Origin: an uncultured Bacilli bacterium
Lineage (GTDB): Bacteria > Bacillota_I > Bacilli_A > RF39 > UBA660
Direction: 5' to 3'
Length of the DNA: 64,000 bases
NCBI GenBank assembly: GCA_934086395.1
Contig: CAKOIE010000001.1
Location: 1-64,000, forward strand
Shown piece after piece: positions 19,705 to 28,165 of the stretch. Numbering within the stretch: the first letter of the stretch is position 1; each line of letters starts with the position of its first letter. The notes below the pieces were generated by a model that saw nothing but the letters and a program-made list of their open reading frames with translations, searched no databases and was not told the DNA's origin. The position numbers were made by a program, and so were the translations under genes.

Positions 19705-21843
19705 CTATAGCATTTGTTTATAATCTGCTATTTTTGTATCATCATCAAACCAATATTCTTCCAATAAAGGAATAATTTCATAATCAATAATATCTTTGTA
19801 TGATTGTGTAAAATTATTGCTATCTAAATTATCAACAAAATAGCTATGTCCTATTTCAAAGCCTTCACCTAAATCGTCATCTATAGCTTCATTTAATGCA
19901 ATCATTTTATTACATAAAAGATTAACATCATTTTCCTTAATATTATTCTTTTCAATTAACCAATTAGAGAACTTTGGATTATTAAATGCTGGATTTACTT
20001 GAATAAACGCAAATCTTCTTCTTAAAGCATAATCTACCATTGCAAGTGATCTATCAGCTGTATTCATAGTACCAATAATAAAAATATTTTCAGGAATTGT
20101 AAATGATTCTTTTGAATATGGAAGTATTACATCTTCTTTATCCCTCTTATCATATTCTATTAATTTCATTAGTTCGCCCAAAATTTTGCTTAGATTACCT
20201 CTATTAATTTCATCAATTATTACAAAATAATCTTTATCTCTATTGTTTTTAGCTACATCTACAAACTCTTTAAATACACCAGGAGTTAATACAAACTTTC
20301 CATCTTTATTTGGTCTAATACCTTCTATAAAATCCTCATAAGAATAACTTTGATGGAATTGTACAGATAACACTTGATCTTTTGCTTTCTTTCCAATTAT
20401 GGAATATGCAAGTCTTCTAGCCATAAATGTTTTTCCAACACCAGGTGATCCTTTTAAAATAATATTCTTCTTTCTCATTAATAATTTATATATTTTTTCA
20501 TATTCGGAATCATTCATAAAAACTTCTTCCAAAAATAAATCTTTATCATAATAATTTTTTAAAAATTCAATATAGTGATTTAATGCTGCAGAATTAATGT
20601 TATTGGAATTTTGAGATCTAGTTTTAAATTTTTCACTATTTATTATTATTGGAATATATTCTTCTAATTCCTTGTAATTATCAAATTCATATAATGATTT
20701 ACTTAATAAACCATCTTCTTGAGATTCCTTAGACATTAAATCCACATGATTTAAATAGGCTGTTATGCTACTCTCTTGAATTGATATATTTTCTAACCAT
20801 TTTCTAAATTTATCCTTCATATTATAACTATCTCCTTCCATTATATTAATTAACTTCATAGCAAAATCATCATATGGTGTAATATCAGTTAATGTTTTTT
20901 GAGCTACTCTTAAATTTTTAGGAATTTCCCAAACACCTTTTTTTATCCAATTTACGTTTCTTGTGTTTTTGAATCTTTCTCTATTGTTATTGTATAAATA
21001 TTTGTTATCTATTACTCTTCCATATCCCAGCAACTTGGATTGCCCTATTTTAGCAATAACTATATCGCCTTCATGCAATTTATGTATAAAATCATCAATG
21101 CATGAAATATCATTATATGCATTTTCTTCGTTATATTTTTCTTTTAAAGCTGCTGCTATATGATCTCTATCATTATAATAATTTATAGGTCCAATATCAT
21201 CCCAACCTATAATCATTTGATTATTATCATAACAATAATCCCAATAGCTACCACCTTCTCCAGGCGAATAAGTCCAATATTGAGAATTTTTTGAAAATAA
21301 ATAATCTATTTTTACCTTATCAATTATGCCATTTTTTAATACAGGATAAATAATATTAATATTTTCACCTTTTTCTATAATTATGTCTCCTAAAAGAGCT
21401 ATTACAACACCTCTAAATTTTTTTACATTTTCATTAGCTTTTTCAAATTTTATGTTTAATCTATTGCCACTATCGACTTGAACATTTGGTTTACCCAAAC
21501 TAAAATTTTCAATATCAGTAAAATAAACTCCTCTATTGATAAAATAATCTTGTAAATCATCATGAAAATCTGATAATGAAAACATTTTAACAACTTGATT
21601 CATTTTTTCAATATATGATCTTGTTTTAACTACATCCACAACAAATTCATCATTATCAGGATTTAGAAATTCTATCATTTCATTTATAGTATCAGGATTG
21701 GTTGCTAAAAAATATCCAGCAGTTGAACTTGGGCTTACTTCGCCATTTTTTGTTAATGAATTATACTTAAAAATATTAGATCGAGTTGACTCAGTATTGC
21801 TTAAAACAATTCTAATTTTATTATTTTCCAAAAATCCAGCCAC
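19705..21843 (-). CDS. McrB-like AAA+ GTPase with EVE-type domain (LlaJI R1 type)
   Basis: The 712-aa protein has an uncharacterised N-terminal region, an EVE/PUA-like domain at about residues 180-310 (YWTYSPGEGGSYWDYC, IIGWDDIGPI), and a C-terminal AAA+ motor at about 450-700. The motor shows LKGSPGVGKTFMARR, DYFVIIDEINRGNLSKILGE and the McrB signature MNTADRSLAMVDYALRRRF. EVE domains often read modified bases. The start is GTG 21843, 6 bp after GAGAGGTG; a GTG three codons earlier is part of that binding site itself. It forms the restriction complex with McrC directly downstream. Confidence 0.9.
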   Translation of the reverse strand: MAGFLENNKIRIVLSNTESTRSNIFKYNSLTKNGEVSPSSTAGYFLATNPDTINEMIEFLNPDNDEFVVDVVKTRSYIEKMNQVVKMFSLSDFHDDLQDYFINRGVYFTDIENFSLGKPNVQVDSGNRLNIKFEKANENVKKFRGVVIALLGDIIIEKGENINIIYPVLKNGIIDKVKIDYLFSKNSQYWTYSPGEGGSYWDYCYDNNQMIIGWDDIGPINYYNDRDHIAAALKEKYNEENAYNDISCIDDFIHKLHEGDIVIAKIGQSKLLGYGRVIDNKYLYNNNRERFKNTRNVNWIKKGVWEIPKNLRVAQKTLTDITPYDDFAMKLINIMEGDSYNMKDKFRKWLENISIQESSITAYLNHVDLMSKESQEDGLLSKSLYEFDNYKELEEYIPIIINSEKFKTRSQNSNNINSAALNHYIEFLKNYYDKDLFLEEVFMNDSEYEKIYKLLMRKKNIILKGSPGVGKTFMARRLAYSIIGKKAKDQVLSVQFHQSYSYEDFIEGIRPNKDGKFVLTPGVFKEFVDVAKNNRDKDYFVIIDEINRGNLSKILGELMKLIEYDKRDKEDVILPYSKESFTIPENIFIIGTMNTADRSLAMVDYALRRRFAFIQVNPAFNNPKFSNWLIEKNNIKENDVNLLCNKMIALNEAIDDDLGEGFEIGHSYFVDNLDSNNFTQSYKDIIDYEIIPLLEEYWFDDDTKIADYKQML

Positions 21844-21866
21844 ACATAACACCTCTCATCATTTTT

Positions 21867-21875
21867 ATTATACCA
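21867..21875 (-). promoter_or_regulatory. Extended -10 promoter of McrB-McrC
   Basis: On the minus strand TGGTATAAT (21875-21867) matches the extended -10 TGnTATAAT, 24 bp before the GTG start. There is no good -35, which this class does not need. Together with the terminator after the methyltransferase gene, it means restriction and modification genes are transcribed separately. Confidence 0.6.
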
Positions 21876-21910
21876 AAAATTAAAAATTTACGCTACATAA
21901 GTAGCAAAAA

Positions 21911-21935
21911 AAGAAGAATTATGATAATTCTTCTT
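21911..21935 (-). terminator. Terminator at end of methyltransferase gene
   Basis: AAGAAGAATTAT (21911-21922) and its perfect complement (21924-21935) form a tight hairpin followed on the minus strand by CTTTTTTTG. The methyltransferase stop codon lies inside the stem. Confidence 0.75.
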
Positions 21936-24291
21936 CTACATTTGTTATATTAGATAAATCTATATTATATTCTTCTTGTTCTATTGAAAGATTGGATAAA
22001 GTAATATTATTATCAAAAACGCCTGTTTTAAAAATTTCTCTGACTACCGCAAGCATAACATCAACTACTATACTATTACCAGCTTGTTTATACATTTGTG
22101 CTCGTGATACAACAATTTTAAAGTTGTCCGAATATCCCATAAGCCTCAAGGCTTCTCTTTCAGTAAGCATTCTTAGCTTATCTTCTCCACCTTTATCAGT
22201 CATATAATTGTCAACACCAGCTCTATGCCTATTTCCCATTGTTGATAAGATAGTCCTTGCTACATCTAAATCATACTTAATTGATGTTCTAAATGTTTTT
22301 GTTCCTGGAGTTAATACATATTTTCTAACCAAATCAGATAATACATATTTATCATCAACTCTTGAAGGATCAAACTCGGACTCTTTAATTGAAATATTAC
22401 CACATTCATCATATTGAAAATTACCAAATTCGCATTTTGATTCTAAAAATTGTTTCATACTAAATTTTAGTTCTATTGGTAATGGATATTCAAAATTTTT
22501 CTTTATATCTAAATCATTTCTAATGCCAACAACAAAAACTCTTCTTCTATTTTGTGGTATTCCATAATCAGCCGCATTTAATATTTGAGGTTCGGTAATA
22601 TTATAATTTAAAGATTTAAAAATCCCTTTTATAATTTCCCATGTATTTCCATGATCATGTGTAGTCAATCCTCGAACATTTTCATATATAAATACTTTTG
22701 GATTTGCTTCTTTAATAATCCTTGCATATTCATAGAATAATGTACCTCTTGCATCTTCAAGGCCTCCTTTAAAGCCTACTGTTGAAAATGATTGACACGG
22801 ACTTCCACCTACTAATAAATCAACTTTATCTTTATAATCAGTACCATCTAATAAGTTTATATCTAAATGAAAATCATCTTCAATTATTTTATCTCCATAA
22901 TTTTCCATATAACTTTGTTTTACATAATTTTTCTTTTTGCTTTTAGAAGCATATAAATCATCTACATATTTTTTCTTTTCTAATTTGGAATTCATATTTT
23001 TTATTTTTTTAAATTCTTTTTCATGGTCATATTTAATTTCAATATCTCCATTATCACATGCAAAAACAATTTCATATGGTGTATTATTTCTTATGAGTGC
23101 TTGTTCAATTGCACCTATACCACTGAATAATGTAGCTAGTTTTAGCTTAGGTTTTATAACATCAACTGCTTTTAATTCTTCGGTTTTAAATACGCCTGTA
23201 TCTATTAGGTTTGGAATAATTTTTTCAAATATATTAACAACAATACTATTACCAGCTTGTCTATATTTATCTTTATCTAACATTCCTTTGGGAAATTTAA
23301 ATTTTTTTGAAAATCCCATAAGATTTGTACATTCTAATGGAGTTAGTTTTCTACAGGCGCCTTTTTTACCATTATAAGTAGAAATATATGCAATATTCAT
23401 AATATCAGCATTATCTTTTATTTTTTCATATGGAACAAACACAAATTCTCCATTCCAATTAAATTGTTGATTTGCTTTTTGACATTGCATTATATTAGAA
23501 TTAACTTGTGCTCTATTTTTATATTTTGGATTAGTAACAAATTCAAAACCTTTTTTACCCAAATAATACTTTGGATCAACTTTTAAGTCATCTTCCAAAT
23601 AATCTTTAACTGTAGTTTTTAATTCTTCTTCTTCAGGAAATTTGAATGGAGCTGTATCTAAATCATTTCTTATACCTATAACGAATAGCCTAGGTCTATT
23701 TTGTGGTATTCCAAAATCTTTAGCATTTAATATAGGATTTTTTCTTATATATATTTTATAATTTAATTCTTTAAATGTATTTTGAACGGTTTCCCATGTT
23801 CTACCTTTATCATGATTTAGCATTCCTTTAACATTTTCAAATATAAAAGCCTTTGGTTGACATTCTTTAATAATCCTTGCATATTCATAGAATAATGTAC
23901 CTCTTGTATCATTAAATCCTCCACGTTTTCCAATTATTGAAAATGATTGGCATGGACTTCCACCTACTAGCAAATCGACTTCACCCTTATACATAGATCC
24001 ATCTAAAAATCTTATATCTTGATAGAAATCTTTATCATCGATTTCATAATTTTCCTTATATGTTTGATACATACAATTAGGTTTTTTTAATGAACTATAT
24101 AAATCATTAATATATTTATTTTTTTCTTCTAAAGACATATTTTCTATTTTTTTTAAAATTTCTTCTTTCGAATAAGGTAATTCTCTCTCACCATTATCAC
24201 ATGCAAAAATTATTTTATGTTTAACATCTAATTTTTCTAACGCTTGTTCAATTGCACCTATACCACTAAATAGCGTTGCTAATTTTATCAT
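21919..24291 (-). CDS. Two fused C5-cytosine DNA methyltransferases
   Basis: This 790-aa protein contains two complete m5C methyltransferases in tandem. The first half (about 1-365) has FSGIGAIEQAL, catalytic PCQSFSIIGKRGG near 115, FENVKGML, QNRPRLFVIGIR and RQAGNSIVVNIF. The second half (about 385-770) has FSGIGAIEQAL, PCQSFSTVGFKGG near 500, YENVRGL, QNRRRVFVVGIR and KQAGNSIVVDVM. Both keep all key motifs. LlaJI and BsuMI systems use two separate m5C enzymes with McrBC-like restriction subunits, each enzyme marking one strand of an asymmetric site. Here the two are one polypeptide. The McrB and McrC homologues follow directly. Confidence 0.93.
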   Translation of the reverse strand: MIKLATLFSGIGAIEQALEKLDVKHKIIFACDNGERELPYSKEEILKKIENMSLEEKNKYINDLYSSLKKPNCMYQTYKENYEIDDKDFYQDIRFLDGSMYKGEVDLLVGGSPCQSFSIIGKRGGFNDTRGTLFYEYARIIKECQPKAFIFENVKGMLNHDKGRTWETVQNTFKELNYKIYIRKNPILNAKDFGIPQNRPRLFVIGIRNDLDTAPFKFPEEEELKTTVKDYLEDDLKVDPKYYLGKKGFEFVTNPKYKNRAQVNSNIMQCQKANQQFNWNGEFVFVPYEKIKDNADIMNIAYISTYNGKKGACRKLTPLECTNLMGFSKKFKFPKGMLDKDKYRQAGNSIVVNIFEKIIPNLIDTGVFKTEELKAVDVIKPKLKLATLFSGIGAIEQALIRNNTPYEIVFACDNGDIEIKYDHEKEFKKIKNMNSKLEKKKYVDDLYASKSKKKNYVKQSYMENYGDKIIEDDFHLDINLLDGTDYKDKVDLLVGGSPCQSFSTVGFKGGLEDARGTLFYEYARIIKEANPKVFIYENVRGLTTHDHGNTWEIIKGIFKSLNYNITEPQILNAADYGIPQNRRRVFVVGIRNDLDIKKNFEYPLPIELKFSMKQFLESKCEFGNFQYDECGNISIKESEFDPSRVDDKYVLSDLVRKYVLTPGTKTFRTSIKYDLDVARTILSTMGNRHRAGVDNYMTDKGGEDKLRMLTEREALRLMGYSDNFKIVVSRAQMYKQAGNSIVVDVMLAVVREIFKTGVFDNNITLSNLSIEQEEYNIDLSNITNVEEELS

Positions 24292-24652
24292 ATTATTACC
24301 TCATTTCTATTTTCTTTATAAATTAATTATACAAAATAATAACTAATTTAGATACATTTTTCTTCTGTTTTTTGTAAAAAAACATCAGAGTATAAAATAA
24401 GGAAATTTAATTTTCTTATTTAATTATTCTATTTTGGTAATTTACTATAATCATATTTTTATAAATTACATCGAGTTCACTATTTATTTCATCAATATCT
24501 TTTAAAAATTCATCTAGTGAATATTTATCACCTCAATACTGATGTTACTACTAATACACTGTAATACTTACTGTTTCTGAACCAACAAAAAGAAAACATA
24601 CCAGTTAAGGTATGATTCTAATGATTTCATTATTTATTTTTTAATATATCTA
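24292..24652. other. Intergenic gap with terminator and possible gene remnant
   Basis: At 24597-24614 CATACC/GGTATG forms a hairpin followed on the minus strand by TTTTCTTTTT, the terminator of the PolC-like/DnaA-like pair. At 24416-24532 the minus strand reads 38 codons (LDEFLKDIDEINSELD) with no start codon, perhaps the tail of a lost gene. A TATAAT about 40 bp before the methyltransferase start is a plausible -10. Confidence 0.55.
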
Positions 24653-25327
24653 TTACTTCTTGCAAAGAATGTGGGGTTTTCTAGTCAAGCAATAATAGGC
24701 CCTTATTCTGTATATCATATTTTTTAATTCTCTAAAATCTAAAGAGTTATCAGCAATATATCTCTTTAATTCATTAAAGAATATTTTCTGCTCTGGAAGA
24801 CTTAATTCTTCTTTTATAATCTCATTAACAAAATTTAATTTTGTCCTATTATCAGGCATTTCTATTTTCACTTTAAATGATTCCTCCAGCGTTTTTTTTA
24901 ATTGTTCACTTACTTTTAAATCACCAAGAGCAACATTGGATGATAGAATAACAACTTTGCTGTTTTTTAATAAAATATTTAACAATTTTTCAAATTCATA
25001 CATACTATTACCTGTAAAATATTGAATATCATCTACTATTAAAACTTCAGTATTTGAATATTTTTCAAGAAAATTAACTCTTTTATTCAAATCAATAACA
25101 TCTTTGATAAATTCTTCACTTGTTATATATAGGACTGATTTGTTATTTTTCAAACCATTAGCTATTATATTTAATAAATGTGTTTTCCCAATCGCCTTAT
25201 TACCATAAAACATTATTAACTTATTTGATATACTTCCTTCAATGATTTTTAATGCTACATCATATGCTTCCTTATTTTCTTCATAAACTATAAAATTTTT
25301 TAATTCATAACATTCTTTCTTTACCAT
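24653..25327 (-). CDS. DnaA-like AAA+ ATPase (replication-initiator ATPase domain only)
   Basis: This 224-aa protein is essentially the AAA+ core of DnaA. It has Walker A FYGNKAIGKTHLLNII, YITSEEFIKDVIDL, and Walker B EVLIVDDIQYFTG where DnaA has LIIDDIQFL. It lacks DnaA domain I and the DNA-binding domain IV; DnaC/Hda-like loaders have a similar size. Walker A has Asn-Lys-Ala in place of Lys-Ser-Gly but keeps GKTH. The start MVKKECYELKNF has AAGGAG overlapping the TAA of the PolC-like gene, so the two are tightly coupled. Its likely role is loading or regulating a replisome component, possibly the upstream PolC-like protein. Confidence 0.8.
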   Translation of the reverse strand: MVKKECYELKNFIVYEENKEAYDVALKIIEGSISNKLIMFYGNKAIGKTHLLNIIANGLKNNKSVLYITSEEFIKDVIDLNKRVNFLEKYSNTEVLIVDDIQYFTGNSMYEFEKLLNILLKNSKVVILSSNVALGDLKVSEQLKKTLEESFKVKIEMPDNRTKLNFVNEIIKEELSLPEQKIFFNELKRYIADNSLDFRELKNMIYRIRAYYCLTRKPHILCKK

Positions 25328-25337
25328 AAAATTCTCC

Positions 25338-26372
25338 TTACTTTTCAACGTAATAATTTCTTTCATCTATTGCAAATAAGCATTCACTTACTGCTTGACC
25401 TCTACCAAATATATATAAGATTTTTGATAGTACATCTATAAACACATCATCACAACCATGTTCTATCATAATATCAACATATCTTTGCCACAATTCATTT
25501 GACTTCCTCGTTCTTGATTTGTGTAATTGCTTAACAATATCTATAGCAACTTCATGTTCAATTGAATGATTAACTAAATACTCATATACATCTTCACGAT
25601 TAGAAATTACGTTATGTATATCAATCTTGCTATCTTTAAATAATTCTTCCTGATTTTTACTCCACACATGGGTGCCATGTGCTAAAGATATAACTTTAAC
25701 ATAGTCATCTATTGTTTTTGGTTTTAACTGCATTGCAACTTCTTTTTCAAATTCAGTATGCATTGAATATTTTAGATCAACTTTCTTTTCTTGTATCAAA
25801 GGTTTATCATCGAGTCTAATTGTTATATACTCATCAGTAAACATATGATAATCTTCTATGGTTTCAAACTGACCAAACTCATTCAATCTAAATGACATAT
25901 TGGTAGGTTGTACATAACATGGAATAAGTAAATAATGCTTATCTGCTAATTCATTTATTTCATCTACATCACATAGTTCAAATGAACCTCTAACTATTCT
26001 AAAATTTCTTGCATACTTTTCTACTGAACTAACAAAGTCTAAGGAACAGCCATTTATGAAATCAATACATAAAGTTTTAGCTGTGATCAACTCATAAGGT
26101 AGATTATATTTGATAGGGTCAACTTTACTAATGTCTAGAACATGGAGTAGTAACAAGTTATTAGCCATCCCTCTAAAGTGGAAACTAACAGATTTCTCCG
26201 TCTTCTTGTACTTATGTAATAACTCTATAATAAATAACAATCCTTTATCATAAAGTAAATCTACTTCTTTCTTACATCTTGTTAGAATATCATCATCTTT
26301 AATCTTGTTAGCTAGCCATACAAGAAAGTAGTCTCTAGCGTCATCATTTAACTCTTCATATTTATTATACAT
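25338..26372 (-). CDS. Shrunken PolC-like protein without polymerase active site
   Basis: This 344-aa protein resembles parts of the catalytic region of Gram-positive DNA polymerase III PolC. Residues of about 225-335 parallel the PolC segment containing PKTFxELVxISGLSHGTDVW: here LKPKTIDDYVKVISLAHGTHVWSKNQEEL, then NREDVYEYLVNHSIEH like CRDDIMVYLIYRGLEP, and YIFGRGQAVSECLFAI where PolC has MFPKAHAAAYVLMAV. Upstream, FHFRGMANNLLLLHVLDISKVDPIKYNLP parallels [24 protein letters not shown]. The palm aspartates (PDIDLNF) and the PHP, OB and exonuclease domains are absent. AAGGAGGG precedes the ATG. It is probably non-catalytic, perhaps a replisome-binding decoy or a mobile-element replication factor. 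Confidence 0.65.
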   Translation of the reverse strand: MYNKYEELNDDARDYFLVWLANKIKDDDILTRCKKEVDLLYDKGLLFIIELLHKYKKTEKSVSFHFRGMANNLLLLHVLDISKVDPIKYNLPYELITAKTLCIDFINGCSLDFVSSVEKYARNFRIVRGSFELCDVDEINELADKHYLLIPCYVQPTNMSFRLNEFGQFETIEDYHMFTDEYITIRLDDKPLIQEKKVDLKYSMHTEFEKEVAMQLKPKTIDDYVKVISLAHGTHVWSKNQEELFKDSKIDIHNVISNREDVYEYLVNHSIEHEVAIDIVKQLHKSRTRKSNELWQRYVDIMIEHGCDDVFIDVLSKILYIFGRGQAVSECLFAIDERNYYVEK

Positions 26373-26413
26373 ATCATCCCTCCTTTCAAAAATAGAATAG
26401 CATATTCAAAAAT

Positions 26414-26423
26414 GTACATGTAC
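26414..26423. promoter_or_regulatory. Palindrome upstream of PolC-like gene
   Basis: GTACATGTAC is a perfect 10-bp palindrome about 40 bp before the PolC-like start and the only clear symmetric element in that leader. It could be an operator; no binder is identified. Confidence 0.35.
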
Positions 26424-26510
26424 TGATTTTGAATTAACATTTTTATTACTATTATTTTTTATTAATTTCTTACCACAAAACATCCTCTAATTACGCATAA
26501 TTTTTAAAAA

Positions 26511-26739
26511 TGTCGCCTAAAACTTATTTTATAAATTTCAAAACTTCACAAACCCTTTAATTTTGGACATAAAAAAATGAGGGCACGGTTAAATGCTCTC
26601 TTCAGGGGGCGATTTAATAGAACGCCTCTGAATGTTATAAGTCAAGTAAATAAAGGGATTTATCAACTTGATATATCGCCTAATTTTATATATTTTTACT
26701 ATTTTTTAAACTTTTTGTCGCCTAAAATGTCGCCTAAAT
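26511..26739. mobile_element. Right end sequence of island: repeated 12-mers and 42-bp repeat
   Basis: TGTCGCCTAAAA is at 26511-26522 and again at 26716-26727, directly followed by TGTCGCCTAAAT (26728-26739). Between them at 26568-26609 is the second copy of the 42-bp core repeat, whose GAGGGC/GCTCTC stem keeps pairing although the bases differ from the left copy. An additional hairpin TTCAG..GGCG / CGCC..CTGAA follows at about 26600-26633. This mirrors the arrangement at 13614-13722 and marks the other boundary of the island. It holds no credible gene. Confidence 0.5.
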
Positions 26740-26835
26740 ATATGTTATATACTCATATTATAAGTTTACTCTATAAATACATTATAACACAAAAAGAGCA
26801 TTACTGCTCATTAAGTTAGTTTATCTATAAATATT

Positions 26836-27468
26836 CTATTTTTGTTTTTTATTAAATTTCCCAAAACCATATGCTTCACTTTGATAATTTCTATTAAACA
26901 ATCTTTCAGAAAATTCATCTCCATATCTACTCATTTTATTCATCATATATTCTTTAAATCTAGCTGGATCATATGAATCTATATTAAAATATTCTTCTTG
27001 TCTGTATAAATTAAAAAATAAATCTGTCATATCTAAATCTATTATTGTGTTTACACCATTTGCTAATGCTACTTCTCCAACTCGTTTACAACAATCTTGA
27101 AAATGATATCCACTAATTACTAACTCATCTACATTTCCTAATTGTTCTAAAATATATTGTTCGTTTGGATATACAACATCATCTAATGATTTTTCACTTC
27201 CGTCTTGATTATATCCACTTGCTTGGTCAAAAGTAATGTCAGTATATACTATTTTATCATTTGACTGTGGTAAAATACCATAAATCTTTTTATCTGGATA
27301 AATTACATATACAATTTGATATCCATTATCTCTATATCTTTTTTGAATTGCTTGATTTAAAACATCTAAAGGTCTTCTAACACCAATTTCATCATAATAT
27401 TCATTTCCTAAATCGAACGCTTTAGTGTACTCTTCAATTGGATATAAATATAAAAATACTTTATTCAT
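26836..27468 (-). CDS. Conserved-looking hypothetical protein
   Basis: This 210-aa protein is not recognised. It is soluble, with no signal or membrane segment. It has an alternating strand/helix pattern (QIVYVIYPDKKIYGIL, VDELVISGYHFQDCCKRVGEVALANGVNTIIDLDMTDLFF) resembling a Rossmann-type fold with a Cys-Cys pair near residue 125. GFGKFNKK ends it. It stands alone just outside the right end of the island, so it may be core or part of another decayed insertion. Confidence 0.6.
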   Translation of the reverse strand: MNKVFLYLYPIEEYTKAFDLGNEYYDEIGVRRPLDVLNQAIQKRYRDNGYQIVYVIYPDKKIYGILPQSNDKIVYTDITFDQASGYNQDGSEKSLDDVVYPNEQYILEQLGNVDELVISGYHFQDCCKRVGEVALANGVNTIIDLDMTDLFFNLYRQEEYFNIDSYDPARFKEYMMNKMSRYGDEFSERLFNRNYQSEAYGFGKFNKKQK

Positions 27469-27541
27469 AAATTCACCTACTTCAATTTAATATTATAAAC
27501 ATTAAAAATTTTACTTATTATTAATCCTACCTTCTGACAAC

Positions 27542-27841
27542 TTAATTTCTTTTTGGCAACTTTTTATAATCATACTTATCCATAATTGGATTAAGTAATT
27601 CTTGTGCTTTATTTAATTCTTCTACTGCTTGTTCTAAAGTGTATTTACTTTTATTATCTTTAAGTAATTTTAAATGTTCTGCTACTTCAAATATTATAAA
27701 TCCTGCTTCTCTTGCGTTTTATCTTTTATTAAAATCAAATTGTAATAAATCAGTTTCTGATTTTTTATATTGTTCAATTAAGTCTTTTAAATCTTTACTG
27801 GATTTATTTGCATATTTATCTTTAGAAAAATAGAAAAGCAT
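27542..27841 (-). pseudogene. Small helical gene with in-frame stop
   Basis: The frame reads MLFYFSKDKYANKSSKDL...LLQFDFNKR, then TAA at 27719-27721, then continues NAREAGFIIFEVAEHLKLL...PIMDKYDYKKLPKRN to a second TAA. The two halves together look like one 99-residue helical protein, so the internal stop is probably a nonsense mutation. It is not recognised and has no strong ribosome site. Confidence 0.4.
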
Positions 27842-27929
27842 TTCTTCATTTTTTACTATTAATTATACTTTAATTCTATCATTTTTCAAAAAAACTGTCC
27901 ACTTTACAATATTAAAATATAAGTTTATC

Positions 27930-28119
27930 AAAAAAATACCATACTATTGGTATCTAAACATAATATTTAATATCTAGTATGGTATCTAGATAAATCCAAA
28001 ATAGTTAAAAATCCCTTATAAACAAAAGTATTCCCCTCTCTCGAGGGGAATTTCAGGGGGTTTTGGTTGATACACTCTAACAAGAATCGTTAGAGGATCA
28101 GTAAGGTTTATTACCTTAC
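27930..28119 (-). other. Run of hairpins ending in terminator (possible RNA element or insertion end)
   Basis: Four strong stems lie in a row: GTAAGGT/ACCTTAC (28101-28119), CTCTAAC/GTTAGAG (28075-28095), ATTCCCCTC/GAGGGGAAT (28030-28051) and an 11-bp ATACCATACTA/TAGTATGGTAT (27936-27985), the last followed on the minus strand by seven T. CCCTTATAAA and TTCAGGGGG flank the third hairpin just as in the island end at 13660-13722. It may be the 3' region of the DUF975 transcript, a small RNA, or another insertion scar. Confidence 0.45.
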
Positions 28120-28165
28120 CTATTTAATAATATAAAATTATGAATAGTTTGTCAATTTATATTAT

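Noticed and set aside
24653..25327. IstB transposition helper
   Set aside because: There is no IstA transposase next to it, and the YITSEEFIKD and LIVDDIQYF segments are closer to DnaA.
26577..26819. 80-aa reading frame on the + strand
   Set aside because: It lies entirely on the end repeat, tandem 12-mers and hairpins; composition and lack of ribosome site argue against coding.
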